Shown piece by piece: positions 5,874 to 6,252 of a stretch of 6,252 nucleotides of DNA; positions within the stretch are counted from its first letter, which is position 1, and each line of letters begins with the position of its first letter. Location: the NCBI GenBank assembly GCA_003246805.1, contig QKDG01000111.1:1-6252 (forward strand), given 5' to 3'. This DNA is from Clostridia bacterium. GTDB lineage: Bacteria; Bacillota; Clostridia; Oscillospirales; Ruminococcaceae. The notes under the pieces were generated by a model. The model saw nothing but the letters and a program-made list of their open reading frames with translations, ran no database searches and was not told the origin of the DNA. The translations under genes and the position numbers were made by a program.

Positions 5874-6252
5874 ACTGAATTTTTCTGCTTTTTTCATTGT
5901 AATACCATCAATCTCAACCAAGCGTATAAATTGATTTTCTATTATTTCAAAGGTTTCTTCCCCAAACTTCTTGACTATTTTCTTAGCTAAAACAGGGCCG
6001 ATTCCTTTAATAGCGCCACTCGCTAAATATCGCTGAATTGAAGCAGATGAAGAAGGAAGAGTCCGTTCACATAAATAGGCTTTAAATTGCTCTCCAAATT
6101 TTGGATGGTTTATGTATTCCCCCGTCAAGCGGAGCTCTTCTCCCTCATCGATATCGCCGATTTCACCCACAACTGTTATTGGCTCTCCCTGCGTTTCAAG
6201 GGAAAAGACAGCAAAGCCATTAACATCATTTTTATAAATAACCGAATCAACG
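5856..6252 (-). CDS. recD2: RecD2 N-terminal fragment (OB-like and helix-hairpin-helix region)
   Basis: This is the first part of the split helicase gene, read in frame from 6251 and still open at the right edge. The true start is off the window. A GTG at 6170 is unlikely as a start, because the upstream codons encode matching RecD2 sequence such as YKNDVNGFAVFSLET. It contains the OB-like N-terminal domain (VVGEIGDIDEGEELRLTGEY, then HPKFGEQFKAYLCE), followed by YLASGAIKGIGPVLAKKIVKKFG and a second helix-hairpin-helix-like stretch, VEIDGITMKKAEKF. These elements support DNA binding. After FKS it ends at a TAG made by the duplicated 14-bp unit. On its own the fragment has no ATPase motif, so it cannot be a helicase. 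It might bind DNA if stable, which is speculation. Confidence 0.85.
   Translation of the reverse strand, partial: VDSVIYKNDVNGFAVFSLETQGEPITVVGEIGDIDEGEELRLTGEYINHPKFGEQFKAYLCERTLPSSSASIQRYLASGAIKGIGPVLAKKIVKKFGEETFEIIENQFIRLVEIDGITMKKAEKFSLEFKS

Larger units (their letters stand above)
4048..6252 (-). pseudogene. recD2: recD2, frameshifted by a 14-bp tandem duplication; 5' end off window
   Basis: RecD2 is a 5'-3' superfamily 1B DNA helicase that acts without RecBC in DNA repair and replication-fork maintenance. The protein is encoded in two frames. Frame one (6251 to 5856) covers the N-terminal OB-like and HhH region and stops at TAG (5858-5856). Frame two (open from 5862, ATG at 5823, to 4048) covers the rest. 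The junction holds two perfect 14-bp tandem copies. Removing one joins the frames as ...SLEFKSAFGIRNLMQFL..., exactly where the family continues, giving about 730 visible codons, near full RecD2 length. Only a few N-terminal residues are missing at the right edge. I see no canonical -1 slippery heptamer at the junction. All helicase motifs downstream are intact, so the lesion looks recent or switchable rather than part of general decay. A sequencing or assembly error is the main alternative. Confidence 0.85.

Overview
The window looks like chromosomal DNA of a low-GC Gram-positive bacterium, most likely a member of the Clostridia. The evidence is strongly AT-rich sequence, AAGGAG/GGGAGG-type ribosome binding sites, a lipoprotein-type solute-binding protein, short-stem terminators with T-runs, and the RecD2 and ComF families typical of Firmicutes. 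Every gene I can support lies on the minus strand, so transcription runs from right (6252) to left (1). Nothing coding is supported on the plus strand. I see no rRNA, tRNA, CRISPR array, insertion sequence or phage gene.

Right block (6252 to about 2215), in transcription order: a RecD2-type ATP-dependent DNA helicase (N-terminus just off the window), a ComF-family phosphoribosyltransferase-like protein overlapping its end, and a MreB/Mbl actin homologue about 80 bp further on. A good intrinsic terminator (2215-2248) closes the block. No terminator is visible between these three genes, so they may form one operon.

The most notable observation is in recD2. A 14-bp sequence is present as two perfect tandem copies (5846-5859 and 5860-5873). 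The second copy shifts the frame and creates a TAG stop after the helix-hairpin-helix region. Deleting one copy on paper restores one continuous RecD2 reading frame of roughly 730 visible codons. As it stands the gene is split into an N-terminal OB/HhH piece and a helicase piece with an internal ATG and a weak ribosome binding site. This could be a reversible on/off switch, a fresh loss-of-function mutation, or a sequence error.

Middle: a 181-residue protein with two predicted membrane helices and no recognised family (1633-2178).

Left block (1508 to 1): an amino-acid ABC importer. A family 3 solute-binding lipoprotein comes first, then a terminator hairpin that overlaps a promoter-like sequence, then a HisM/GlnP-type permease that runs off the left edge. 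The ATPase would be expected beyond position 1. A 36-nt AT-rich dyad overlaps the likely promoter of the binding-protein gene and may be an operator.
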